Shown: one piece after another, positions 1 through 8,591 of the stretch
Numbering within the stretch: the first letter of the stretch is position 1
Layout: every line of letters starts with the position of its first letter
NCBI RefSeq assembly: GCF_041435215.1
Contig: NZ_CP108394.1
Location: 4,340,001-4,404,000, forward strand
Direction: 5' to 3'
DNA length: 64,000 nt
Source: Streptomyces sp. NBC_01314
GTDB lineage: Bacteria > Actinomycetota > Actinomycetes > Streptomycetales > Streptomycetaceae
The notes under the pieces: generated by a model
What the model saw: the letters and a program-made list of their open reading frames with translations, nothing else
Told to the model about the DNA's origin: nothing
Database searches by the model: none
Made by a program: the position numbers and the translations under genes

Positions 1-40
1 TCATCCACACCCTGATCGCAAACCTCTGAAAGGCCACCTC

Positions 41-421
41 ATGCCCGAACCCCATTGGCAGAAGTCTTCGTTCAGCAGCGAGGCCAGCAACTGCATAGAG
101 CTGGCCCCCACCCCCGACGGAACGATCCTTCTCCGCGAGTCCGACGACCCGACGGTCACTCTGAACTTCCAGCCCCGGGAACTCACCGCCCTGCTCCACA
201 CGACGCGGCGAGGCATATCTCCCACCTCAAACGATCACTCGCATCGAGTTGTTGACCTCACCCGTCAGAAATTCACAAGGCCGTCCGCTACCGCGGGCAA
301 CGACCACAATTCCGACCTACCCGCCACGGCAGCCGTCCACTGGCCGGCACCGTTGCCATCAAACGGAGGCCTCGCAGGAATTATCCCACGGACCTCCAGG
401 ACCATTTCTCATTTCCCCTAA
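41..421 (+). CDS. DUF397 domain protein with an atypical tail
   Basis: Residues 5-58 (WQKSSFSS, then NCIELAPTPDGTILLRESDDP and an ELTALL ending) match the short DUF397 domain common in Streptomyces. Family members are usually 60-80 residues and often sit beside XRE regulators; any such partner would lie left of the window. Here the frame runs on to 126 residues with a Ser/Thr/Pro-rich tail that resembles nothing in the family. This suggests loss of the usual stop codon, by point change or frameshift, or a poorly conserved extension. The ATG at 41 follows GAAAGG. The family's molecular function is not established. Confidence 0.75.
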   Translation: MPEPHWQKSSFSSEASNCIELAPTPDGTILLRESDDPTVTLNFQPRELTALLHTTRRGISPTSNDHSHRVVDLTRQKFTRPSATAGNDHNSDLPATAAVHWPAPLPSNGGLAGIIPRTSRTISHFP

Positions 422-507
422 AAGGCGGTCGAACCGCTAAAATACACCGCAGGAATTTCCACACGGAGCAACCAAGTCGACCACCTTTCACGCAAGTGGT
501 AAACCCC

Positions 508-816
508 CTAAAGCGGGAAGTCATTTTTCCAGGGAGCGTCGAGAGTTTCTGGATCAACACCAAGATTCCGCACCACCATATCGACTTCTTCGACGGTCTC
601 AACCGTAGCCACATGGACGCGTTCAATGTCCTCTTCACCGAAGCAAGCATCTTCATCCACGATGAGCTTGGGGATTTCAACCGTCGAGATCCTGAACTTG
701 CCGTCCCTCATAGGAAAGGCCCACACCCAGGCGTAAGAATCTGGAGTGCCGGGATGGCGGCGCGCCGACACCAGAGCCCTTGTCATTACGAGGCGGTTTG
801 CGACCTCGGTGCGCAT
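508..816 (-). CDS. probable immunity protein for the RHS toxin
   Basis: This 102-residue acidic protein starts 5 nt after the stop codon of the large RHS gene. Its ribosome site (AAAGG) lies inside the last codons of that gene, so the two are translationally linked. I do not recognise the family. The ending is rich in Asp/Glu and Val (VETVEEVD, LGVDPETLD), and there is no signal peptide or membrane segment. A small cytosolic protein directly behind a polymorphic toxin is the classical position for a cognate immunity protein, so the role is inferred from context only. Confidence 0.6.
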   Translation of the reverse strand: MRTEVANRLVMTRALVSARRHPGTPDSYAWVWAFPMRDGKFRISTVEIPKLIVDEDACFGEEDIERVHVATVETVEEVDMVVRNLGVDPETLDAPWKNDFPL

Positions 817-821
817 ACGAC

Positions 822-3800
822 CTAACCTTTCCAGAAGATTCGAATGATTGAGCCGCCGTACTTCGAATCCTCAAATGTGTGAATCTGGAGATGAGGAAGA
901 TCGCCGTCCCTGTTACCGGCGCCATGCCCTAGCACCCGGCCGTCCGCACCAAGCTGATCATCCCAATGATACGTTCCACTCTTCGATCCAAAGTACTGCC
1001 GCGTGCCCTTGCCATCGAATCCGGCGGCATTGCGGTAACCGTCACCCTGGAACATTCCCAGGAGGATTTCCTCAGCTTCCGAGCGCGAGCCCACCGTAAC
1101 GCTGGTTCGACCTTCATTGATTGCTCGAATGCTTCCTGACACTCGACCGCTCGACCACGGGAATTCACAGCGACCTGAGTTGTGGACGAGTACGGGCGTG
1201 GCCCCCGCCAGCACATAGTACGTGTGCAAGTCGTCGACGGTGAGGTTGTACGTCCGGGCGTGCTGTGTGTAGGCGCGGTTGCCGGTGACGAGGACTGTGT
1301 CGCCTTCGTCGGTGAGCAGGGTCATGCCCGAATCAAGGTCGCCGGCTTCGATCCAGTCGTTCTCTGATGGCGACCAGAAGGGGTGCTCGTAGGTCGCTGT
1401 GAGCTGTTCTATGCCGTCTTCCGTGGCAATGGAGAGTTCGTTGAAGTGTTTGTCGTCCTCGGTGACGATGAGGCGGGTGACTTCACGCGCTCCTGTCTCG
1501 CCGGTTTCGGGGTCGGCGGCCTGGACCTTGTCGCCGAGTTCAATGTCCTCGATGTCCTTGGTGGTGCCGTCGGCCATGAGGACGTCGGTACCGGCGAGGA
1601 AGCACTGCGTGCAATCTCCGGCTTTCCGGCCAGCCGCACCGACCAGACGGCCTAGGCCCATACTCAGGGCCATGACGAACTCGTCCCCGAGCGCCATCCC
1701 CCGCTCCCAGACACGAGCGTCCTTCACGCATTTGTCCCGATTGTCGACGCAGTAGTTGGCGGCGATTTTCTTCGCGCCGGCCACATCATCCGGGTGGTCG
1801 AGAAAGTAGGCGCGTGCGTTATTGCAGCCGAGGCGACCGAAACAGACTGTTTCCGGACTACCGAACACATTGGTCTGGGGGTACCAGTAGCCACCCGCGG
1901 CGCTGGTCAAATTGTTGCTTCCGTGACCGAAGTACTGACCGGCCACCCGGCGCGCGTCGTTCGAGCTGACAGTATGGGCCCTTACCCATTCCGCCTCTGG
2001 GGTACGGCTCGGCTCGCCGACCCCTCCCCCTCCCTGAGAAGCACCCTGACGGGCACCCACATAACGCTTCTCGGTCCCGTTGGAGCCCGTTCCTCCGATC
2101 GGCAATCCCTCGCCGCAGGTCAGGCACAGCCCCGTGGGGTCGGAATTCGAAACCGGGCTGTTGTTGGAGTAGGCGTATCCGTTCATCTGCAACGGGTCCG
2201 CGATGTCGATGATCGGGTCCGCCGAGATGAAGCGGCCCGAGTTCTGGTCGTACTCGCGGGCGCCGATGTGGGTCAGGCCGGTGGTGGTGTCGTCGATACC
2301 GACGCCGATGTAGCCGCGCTTGTTGGGCCAGGACGCCGGCTTCGGGCCGCGGAGTTCGCCGTACGGCTTGGCGGCTCGGCGGGTGACCGCCTGGCCGCTC
2401 GCCAGGGCCACCGCCGTGTTCGCCGTGCCCAGGTGGTCCGCGAGAAGGGCCGAGAGCTGGTGCCCCGTCGTCGCGCCGCTGGTCGCGGTGCGGGTCACCA
2501 TCGGGGCGCCGGGCTGGGCGTAGGACCGGGAGGCACGGGTCACCGCACCCGCGCTGCCCGTCGTCACCTCCGTCTCGCCCAGGTACAGCGTCGAACCGGA
2601 GGGGGAGTTCTCCAGGATGCGGTTTCCGGTGGCGTCGTAGACGTAGGTCGTCTTCTTGGTGCCGACCGTGATCGTGTCGAGCTTGTTCTCCGAGGTCCAC
2701 TTCAGGTCCTGGGTCCCGGAGGCCAGGTCACGGTCCGTCGTGTTGCCCACCGCGTCGTACGTGTAGGCGCTGCTCTGCCCCGCCGGGCTGGAGCCGATCG
2801 ACGTCATCGTGTGCGGCTGCTTGGAGGTGTTGTAGCCGTACGTGAAGGTGACGTTCTTGGTCGCGTCCGCCGGGTCGGCCTCGGTCAGGGTTGCCCGGTT
2901 GCCCAGCCAGTCGAAGGTGAAGGACTGGTGGTAGGCGGTGGCGCCCGTGGAGACGGTGCTCGCGGCCGGGGCGGTGGCGGCCAGCGTCGACTTGAGGGAG
3001 GCGTCCGGGCTGGACCCGTCCGTCGCCGTGTCCGGCGCGTCGGCCACCGGGCCCGACGAAGCCGCGTAGTCCGTGCGCGGGCCCCACGTCGTACCGTTCG
3101 CAGACTTGCAGCCCGTGCCGTTGCCCGCGGGAGCGATGTTCGACGTCCAGGCGTTGGCCAGCTCCCCCATCACGTCGTATGTGAAGCACTGGGTGTCCCA
3201 GGTGTCGCCCGAAGCATCCGACAGCTGACGGGCGTTCGACGTGATGACGCCGGACTTGTCGTACGCGTAGTAGCTGTCCGAGATGCGGTGCGGGCCGGCG
3301 GTCTCCCGGTCGGCGACCGTGCGCTGGAGGCGTCCGGTGTAGGGGTCGACGAAGTTGGTCGTCCAGACGCGGTTCGGCTGGGAGCCGGACACCGTCCGAA
3401 GGGGTTCGCCGTACGGGGAGTAGGTGACGTCGGACGTGTACCAGGCGAGACCCGAGGTCGACTCGGTCAGGCCGTCGCTGTTGTAGCGGGTGACGACCTT
3501 CTCCTGGGCCAGGCCGCCCACCGAGGGCAGCGTGACCGTCTGCGGCTTTCCGGTCTGTGTGTACGTGTACTTGGACGGGTACGTGCCCGAGACACCCGTC
3601 GTCATGGTGTTGGCGGGGATCACCGTCTCGGAGCCCGTGGGACGGTACTCGGTGTCGTAGCCCGTGACGCGGCTGATGTAGTCGCCGTTCACGGTGTGCC
3701 TGGTGGAGGCGACCGGCTGGCCGAGGGCGCCTGACAGGGTGTCGTACGTGAACGACTTGACGGGGTTGCTCGTCTGCGAGCCCTCGCGGACGAACTTGAC

Positions 3801-6800
3801 CCGGCTCAGCTCGTCGTACTCCGTGTACGTCGTCCGCTGCTCCGCGTCCGTGACCTTGTACGGCCGGTCGGCCTCGTCGTACCAGGTGTCCGTCTTGCCC
3901 ACGTCCGGGTCGGTGGTGGAGGTCACCCGCCCCCGGGCGTCGTACTCGTACGTCCACTCGTTGCCGGCGGGATCGGTGACCTCGGTGCGGTAGCCACGGG
4001 CGTCGTACTCGTAGCCGGTCGTCCGGCCCTGGTCCGTGCTCCCGTCGTCCTTGTAGTGGCGGATCGAGGTGACGCGGCCGAGCGCGTCCGTGAACGTCCG
4101 CGCCCGCGGCGAAGTCGAGCCGGGCGGGTCCACATACGTGCTCGTGTCGCCGTACTCCGACTTGGCCTCGTGCACCATCTTCTCGTCGTGGTACGTCGAC
4201 TGACTCACCGGCCGTTCCAGGCCGTCGTACCGGAACTTGACCCGGCTCGGGACGAGCGACTTCGACTTGGGCGCGAAGAGCTCGGCGGCCGGTTCGCTCT
4301 TCGCCAGGTACGCGCTGGTCTGCTCGTCGGCGAGACCGTGGTCGTTGTAGGTGGTGTCCGTGACGACGCGGCCGGGGCCGTGTGCCTGCGACTGGGTCTG
4401 GACCTGGCGCATCAGGCCGTCGTAGATCGTCACCTGACGGCTGTAAGTGCCGTCGTCCTTGAGTGACTTGGTGGTGACGGCGGCGGGGCGGGACTCGTTC
4501 GAGGTGGCGATCGCCGGCTGGTACTCGATCTCGACGTTCGGTGACTTGCCACCCGAGGAGCGGGACGGAGACCAGCCCTTCACGAAGCGGCCAAGTGCGT
4601 CGTACTCGCTACGGCTGACCCGACCGTTGGCGTCCTTGACCGTCAGCGCCAGGCCGCGGCCCGGGTCGAAGGTCGTGGTGACCGCGTGGCCCTTGGCGTT
4701 GATCGCATCCACCGAGGTGACGGGACCACCCGAGTCGCCCGGGGTGTACTGCATCTCCGTCGTACCGGCGCCCGGCTTGGCGACGGTACGGACCCGGCCC
4801 AGCGGGTCGTACGTCGTCCTCGTGACGACCGAGTACGAGGTCCCGGCGCCGTCCACACCTGCGGCAGCCGTGACCAGCCCCTTCGTCGGGGCATCGCCGT
4901 ACGACAGGTTGTCGTAGGTGGTGCGGCTCGCACTGATCAGCTTCGTGGCAGGGTCGGCACTGTCGTGATCGGCGCAGGTGGTGCCCGTGGTGCGCTGCTG
5001 CTTGGGCAGGCCGATGAGCCAGGCCGAAGTGTTGTGCACGTACGACGTCTTGGTGCAGATCTGGTCGGAGAAGGCTTCGCCGGAGCCGTCCGGCTTGACC
5101 ACCGCCGTCTCGACCTGGACCGGGATGCCGTAGGTGTCGTCGACGGTCGTCAGGGTCCGGACGGCCTGCCAGCTGTCGTCGACCTTCTGGATCTCGTCCG
5201 TACGCTTCACACCACTGCGGAAGGCGAGCAGCGGATCCATGTCCGCGCCGTCCTCGGCCTCACGGAACCGGGACGCGGTCTGCTTCGACCAGAGGTAGTT
5301 GAGAGAGCGCTTCTTCGGCGTCCCCTTGTCCGAGTTCAGATAGGTGAGACTCTCCGCCGCCATGCCCGCGTACTGCGGCTCGTCATCGGTGACGAGCGTG
5401 TACTTGCCCGTGGAGTCCTTGACCTCGCCGCCGACACCCTGGAAGTAGCGCGTCTCGGAGTACGACTGTGCCTGCGGCACTGCTGCGGAGGAGCTTGTCT
5501 TGCTGCCCTTGGTGACCGCCACCTGGCGGTAGCCGCGCCAGACGCTGTGCGTGCGCAGGGACGGGCGGGTGAACTCGTCGTCGGTCTTGGCCCAGGCCGG
5601 GTCCGTGTAGTCGTACGTGGTGCGGATGATCTTGCCCCGCGGGGTGACCTTGTCGTTCTCGGTCACGGAGTGGACGACGTACTTGTTGAACCAGGACTTC
5701 GCGGGCTTCTTCTCGTCGCCGTCCGGCGACCAGCGGACCGGGTAGCAGGTGCCGTTGTTCTTGCCCTTGTCCTCCGACGGCTCGCTCGCGCAGCCGCCCT
5801 TGTACTCGATCTCGATGTCACCGCCGTGTTCGGTGGCGACCGTGCCGATGCGGGGGCGGGTGAAGGGCGGGCGCTGGTCCTTCGGCCCGCTCAGCACCAG
5901 GTTGGGGAGTTGACGGTCCCTCAGGCGGCCCTTCAGGGGTGAGGAGGAGCCGACCGTGTACTCGCCGAAGCTGATGCCGTCCTTGTGCTGGAGGGTGCCG
6001 GTGGTGTCGCCGGGGGCGAAGCCGCGGCGGGTGATCGAGTTCAGCCAGAGGCCGGGGGAGGTGTAGTACCAGTCCTCGGGGAAGGACTGGTGGAGTTCGT
6101 ACGTGTCCACCTTGCCCAGGCCGGTCTGGCCGGCGCGGGCCGCCTTCGTCGTGACCGAGTCCAGGCGCAGCTGGGTCCAGAAGGACGGGAAGGCCGGGCA
6201 CAGCTTCGACGTCGACTTGCAGTTGAGGTTGCCGGGGGTGTCCCACCAGGGGCGGTACGCGCCCGGGTCGGAGGTCTTGGCGAAGTTCGCCGCGTCGCAG
6301 GCCGTGGCCGACTTCAGGCAGCGCTGCGCCACGCCGAACTCGACGGTCGCGGACGGCTTGGTCAGGTCGGAGCGCATGCCGTACTCGATGGTCTTCGGGT
6401 AGGCGTAACGGTCGTACTGCTCCGGGGACTTGAACTTCTTCTTCACGGCGTAGTGGTTCGTCTCCTGCTTCCAGGTGACGACCAGGGTGTTGCCGTGCAC
6501 GTCGACGACCTTGTCCAGGCCCCAGCGCCAGGCCTGCTTCTTGCCCGCGCCGCAGCGGGAGTCGGCGAAGGCGGTGGCGTGGCAGGGTTCGCCCGGGTGG
6601 TTGCCGAAGACGGGGACGGTGGAGACGGAGTCGGTGTCGGCGTGACCGCCGCCGACCTGGTTGAGGCCGTAGTAGTACTTCGTGCCGTCCGTGGTCGTGA
6701 CGATCCAGTACTCGCCGTTGTTGTCGCCGTTGGTGCCGCCGACGCGGTGCTCGATGCGGGTGCCGTCGTCGCTCTCGGGGCGGTAGATCTCGGTGTCGGT

Positions 6801-8105
6801 CTCGGGGTTGCTGCCGGAGGCGGCGTCCCGCACCAGCTCTGTCGTCTTGCCGCCCAGGGACATCACCGCGTTGTGCGACACCCAGCACAGGTCGGACGTC
6901 TTGTCCTTCTTGGCCGTGTTGTTGGCGGTGCCGGACTTCATCTTCTTGCGGTCGTCCTGGCAGGCGCGGTAACGGCGCTCGATGTGACCGGCGTCGTACT
7001 CCCAGCCCTCACCGATCCACGAGGACTGGGGAGAGGCGACAGCCGTACGGCCGTCCACGCTCTGGGAGTTGTAGTTGAACTCGACGTTGGGGGCCGGTCC
7101 TGCGGGGGCGGCAGGGATCGTCAGCGGGTACGTCCAGGTGAACGCACCGGACGAGCCGCCCGCCGACCACTTGCCGTTGGAGGCCAGCGGCGTGGCCTTG
7201 AACGTGCCGCCGGCCCCGCCGCCGGAGTCGACCGCCCCGACGACAGCGGCGTCGCCGGTCGCGGCGACCGGCGTGACCCCGGTGGCCGAAGTGCGGTAGG
7301 ACGCCTGGGCGACCGACGGTCCGCCGGGCGTGGTCGTCCGCGCCGAAGCGGGCGTGACGGTTCCGTCCGCCGCCGTGTCGACCGTGGCGGTGATCGACTG
7401 GGTCTGGATGTCGTTGGTGGTCTCCAGCTCCTCGTACTCCTGGCAGGCCTCGTCATCGGGCGTGGTCAGGTAGCACTCGGGGAACTGGACGAAGCGCAGG
7501 CGGGAGGCCCAGTCGGCGCCGTAGAGGTTCTTGAACTTCGCGTAGTCGAGCTTCACCGAGATCGGCACGGATCCGGTGGCCGGTGCCTGGACCTTCACGA
7601 CTGTGCCGTCGACGCCCTGTGACACGGCGGCCGCGCGGTCGTAGACCTGGACCTGCCAGGTGCCGGTGGGCGCGGCCTGGTCCGGAGCCTGCCCGAGACT
7701 GACGGGGAGATTTCCGGCGGGGGTCATGCCGACCTGTTGCGCGGTCGCGGTCATACGGGCCGATGCGGGAGTAGTGCTCGCGGCCGAGCCGAAGTTGACC
7801 GGCTCCGTGCCGGCCGCCGGTGTGGTGACCGTGCCCGTCGGGGCCTGCTGCTGGTCCGGTGGGACGTCGACCTTCAGAGTCTCCAGGTCGGGTTCGGAGA
7901 CCGCTCCGGCGACGATCTCGTCCTGGTCGAGGGTCTCCAGCTTGAGGGTCTCGCGGCCCTTCTCGGCCGTGGCCGGGTCGGGCGGCAGCGCGAACGACTG
8001 CGCCGGCAGCAGACCTACGAGCAGCGCCGCTCCGAGAGTGGGCACGACGGCTGCGCGCACCCGGCGCAGCCGGCGCGAGCGGACAGGCAAGAAGCGACCG
8101 AACAC
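822..8105 (-). CDS. secreted RHS-repeat polymorphic toxin with pretoxin Hint domain
   Basis: About 2427 residues. A twin-Arg/Lys N-terminus is followed by a hydrophobic stretch (about residues 17-39) indicating export. Many YD repeats (YDxxGRV type) fill the middle. The RHS-associated core runs from DHLGT (about 1890) to DPTGL (about 1993). A Hint autoprocessing domain starts at Cys2168 (CFLAGTDVLMADG) and ends at VHN (Asn2309). The last 118 residues are the probable toxin, with clustered His (TYHWD, GHG, PHLQIH); its family is not recognised. The GTG at 8105 is preferred over the ATG at 8126 because GGGGGGA sits 7 nt before it and the ATG lacks a ribosome site. The immunity candidate follows directly. 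Confidence 0.9.
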   Translation of the reverse strand: MFGRFLPVRSRRLRRVRAAVVPTLGAALLVGLLPAQSFALPPDPATAEKGRETLKLETLDQDEIVAGAVSEPDLETLKVDVPPDQQQAPTGTVTTPAAGTEPVNFGSAASTTPASARMTATAQQVGMTPAGNLPVSLGQAPDQAAPTGTWQVQVYDRAAAVSQGVDGTVVKVQAPATGSVPISVKLDYAKFKNLYGADWASRLRFVQFPECYLTTPDDEACQEYEELETTNDIQTQSITATVDTAADGTVTPASARTTTPGGPSVAQASYRTSATGVTPVAATGDAAVVGAVDSGGGAGGTFKATPLASNGKWSAGGSSGAFTWTYPLTIPAAPAGPAPNVEFNYNSQSVDGRTAVASPQSSWIGEGWEYDAGHIERRYRACQDDRKKMKSGTANNTAKKDKTSDLCWVSHNAVMSLGGKTTELVRDAASGSNPETDTEIYRPESDDGTRIEHRVGGTNGDNNGEYWIVTTTDGTKYYYGLNQVGGGHADTDSVSTVPVFGNHPGEPCHATAFADSRCGAGKKQAWRWGLDKVVDVHGNTLVVTWKQETNHYAVKKKFKSPEQYDRYAYPKTIEYGMRSDLTKPSATVEFGVAQRCLKSATACDAANFAKTSDPGAYRPWWDTPGNLNCKSTSKLCPAFPSFWTQLRLDSVTTKAARAGQTGLGKVDTYELHQSFPEDWYYTSPGLWLNSITRRGFAPGDTTGTLQHKDGISFGEYTVGSSSPLKGRLRDRQLPNLVLSGPKDQRPPFTRPRIGTVATEHGGDIEIEYKGGCASEPSEDKGKNNGTCYPVRWSPDGDEKKPAKSWFNKYVVHSVTENDKVTPRGKIIRTTYDYTDPAWAKTDDEFTRPSLRTHSVWRGYRQVAVTKGSKTSSSAAVPQAQSYSETRYFQGVGGEVKDSTGKYTLVTDDEPQYAGMAAESLTYLNSDKGTPKKRSLNYLWSKQTASRFREAEDGADMDPLLAFRSGVKRTDEIQKVDDSWQAVRTLTTVDDTYGIPVQVETAVVKPDGSGEAFSDQICTKTSYVHNTSAWLIGLPKQQRTTGTTCADHDSADPATKLISASRTTYDNLSYGDAPTKGLVTAAAGVDGAGTSYSVVTRTTYDPLGRVRTVAKPGAGTTEMQYTPGDSGGPVTSVDAINAKGHAVTTTFDPGRGLALTVKDANGRVSRSEYDALGRFVKGWSPSRSSGGKSPNVEIEYQPAIATSNESRPAAVTTKSLKDDGTYSRQVTIYDGLMRQVQTQSQAHGPGRVVTDTTYNDHGLADEQTSAYLAKSEPAAELFAPKSKSLVPSRVKFRYDGLERPVSQSTYHDEKMVHEAKSEYGDTSTYVDPPGSTSPRARTFTDALGRVTSIRHYKDDGSTDQGRTTGYEYDARGYRTEVTDPAGNEWTYEYDARGRVTSTTDPDVGKTDTWYDEADRPYKVTDAEQRTTYTEYDELSRVKFVREGSQTSNPVKSFTYDTLSGALGQPVASTRHTVNGDYISRVTGYDTEYRPTGSETVIPANTMTTGVSGTYPSKYTYTQTGKPQTVTLPSVGGLAQEKVVTRYNSDGLTESTSGLAWYTSDVTYSPYGEPLRTVSGSQPNRVWTTNFVDPYTGRLQRTVADRETAGPHRISDSYYAYDKSGVITSNARQLSDASGDTWDTQCFTYDVMGELANAWTSNIAPAGNGTGCKSANGTTWGPRTDYAASSGPVADAPDTATDGSSPDASLKSTLAATAPAASTVSTGATAYHQSFTFDWLGNRATLTEADPADATKNVTFTYGYNTSKQPHTMTSIGSSPAGQSSAYTYDAVGNTTDRDLASGTQDLKWTSENKLDTITVGTKKTTYVYDATGNRILENSPSGSTLYLGETEVTTGSAGAVTRASRSYAQPGAPMVTRTATSGATTGHQLSALLADHLGTANTAVALASGQAVTRRAAKPYGELRGPKPASWPNKRGYIGVGIDDTTTGLTHIGAREYDQNSGRFISADPIIDIADPLQMNGYAYSNNSPVSNSDPTGLCLTCGEGLPIGGTGSNGTEKRYVGARQGASQGGGGVGEPSRTPEAEWVRAHTVSSNDARRVAGQYFGHGSNNLTSAAGGYWYPQTNVFGSPETVCFGRLGCNNARAYFLDHPDDVAGAKKIAANYCVDNRDKCVKDARVWERGMALGDEFVMALSMGLGRLVGAAGRKAGDCTQCFLAGTDVLMADGTTKDIEDIELGDKVQAADPETGETGAREVTRLIVTEDDKHFNELSIATEDGIEQLTATYEHPFWSPSENDWIEAGDLDSGMTLLTDEGDTVLVTGNRAYTQHARTYNLTVDDLHTYYVLAGATPVLVHNSGRCEFPWSSGRVSGSIRAINEGRTSVTVGSRSEAEEILLGMFQGDGYRNAAGFDGKGTRQYFGSKSGTYHWDDQLGADGRVLGHGAGNRDGDLPHLQIHTFEDSKYGGSIIRIFWKG

Positions 8106-8591
8106 GGCGAGGTCCCCCCGGACCATTCGAGGCGGGGCCAGGAATGGACCACGCGTGATGGCGTATCAGATGTCGGAGATTCTGTGTCGACTCTGTGGAG
8201 TTCCGCTAGATCGACTGTGGGGATGTGATGATCGCCACGGCGCGTAATACAAGGTAACGGTCAGTGAAGTTTATTCCGCATTTACCTGTGCTTTACCGGA
8301 AGCAGCAACTCGTCTGCGATCAATTACGCAATTGATCAGGAGCCGCCGCGAACACCCATGAAATCACGGCAGTTAGCGGCTGATCTGCAACACTTTGCCC
8401 CAAGAAGCCTCTTCACCAGGACAGTTGTCGACGACCGCTCGCAACTCTCTTTACGGTTCCCGCTGTTGCTCGACTCATTCGACTCCCTCCGTTTGCGAAG
8501 CGTGACGGCAGCGCCCTCTTGAGCCATCATCGGCTGGCCCGGCCGAGCCCTGTCCCGCGCCGGTTCCAAGGGGGGAAGGGGAACTCGCCCG
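8106..8591. other. divergent intergenic region with a perfect palindrome
   Basis: This 486-bp gap separates the RHS gene and the FG-GAP gene. Its centre is AT-rich for this genome (about 8240-8480), as expected for two divergent promoters. At 8319-8338 there is a perfect 8-4-8 inverted repeat, GATCAATT-ACGC-AATTGATC, a candidate operator. I found no credible gene here; the reading frame on the minus strand across 8336-8869 is a shadow of the next gene. Confidence 0.55.
8319..8338. promoter_or_regulatory. 8-4-8 palindrome, candidate operator
   Basis: Arms GATCAATT and AATTGATC pair perfectly around ACGC. It lies between the divergent RHS and FG-GAP genes, in the AT-rich part of the gap. It has no T-run and is far from either gene's 3' end, so a protein-binding site fits better than a terminator. 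Confidence 0.4.

Noticed and set aside
1794..3734. 646-residue plus-strand frame opposite the RHS gene
   Set aside because: Arg/Gly/Val-rich shadow caused by codon bias of the true minus-strand gene; no domain, start signal or neighbour logic.
5985..7622. 545-residue plus-strand frame opposite the RHS gene
   Set aside because: Same kind of antisense shadow, with low-complexity Gly/Val/Arg composition.
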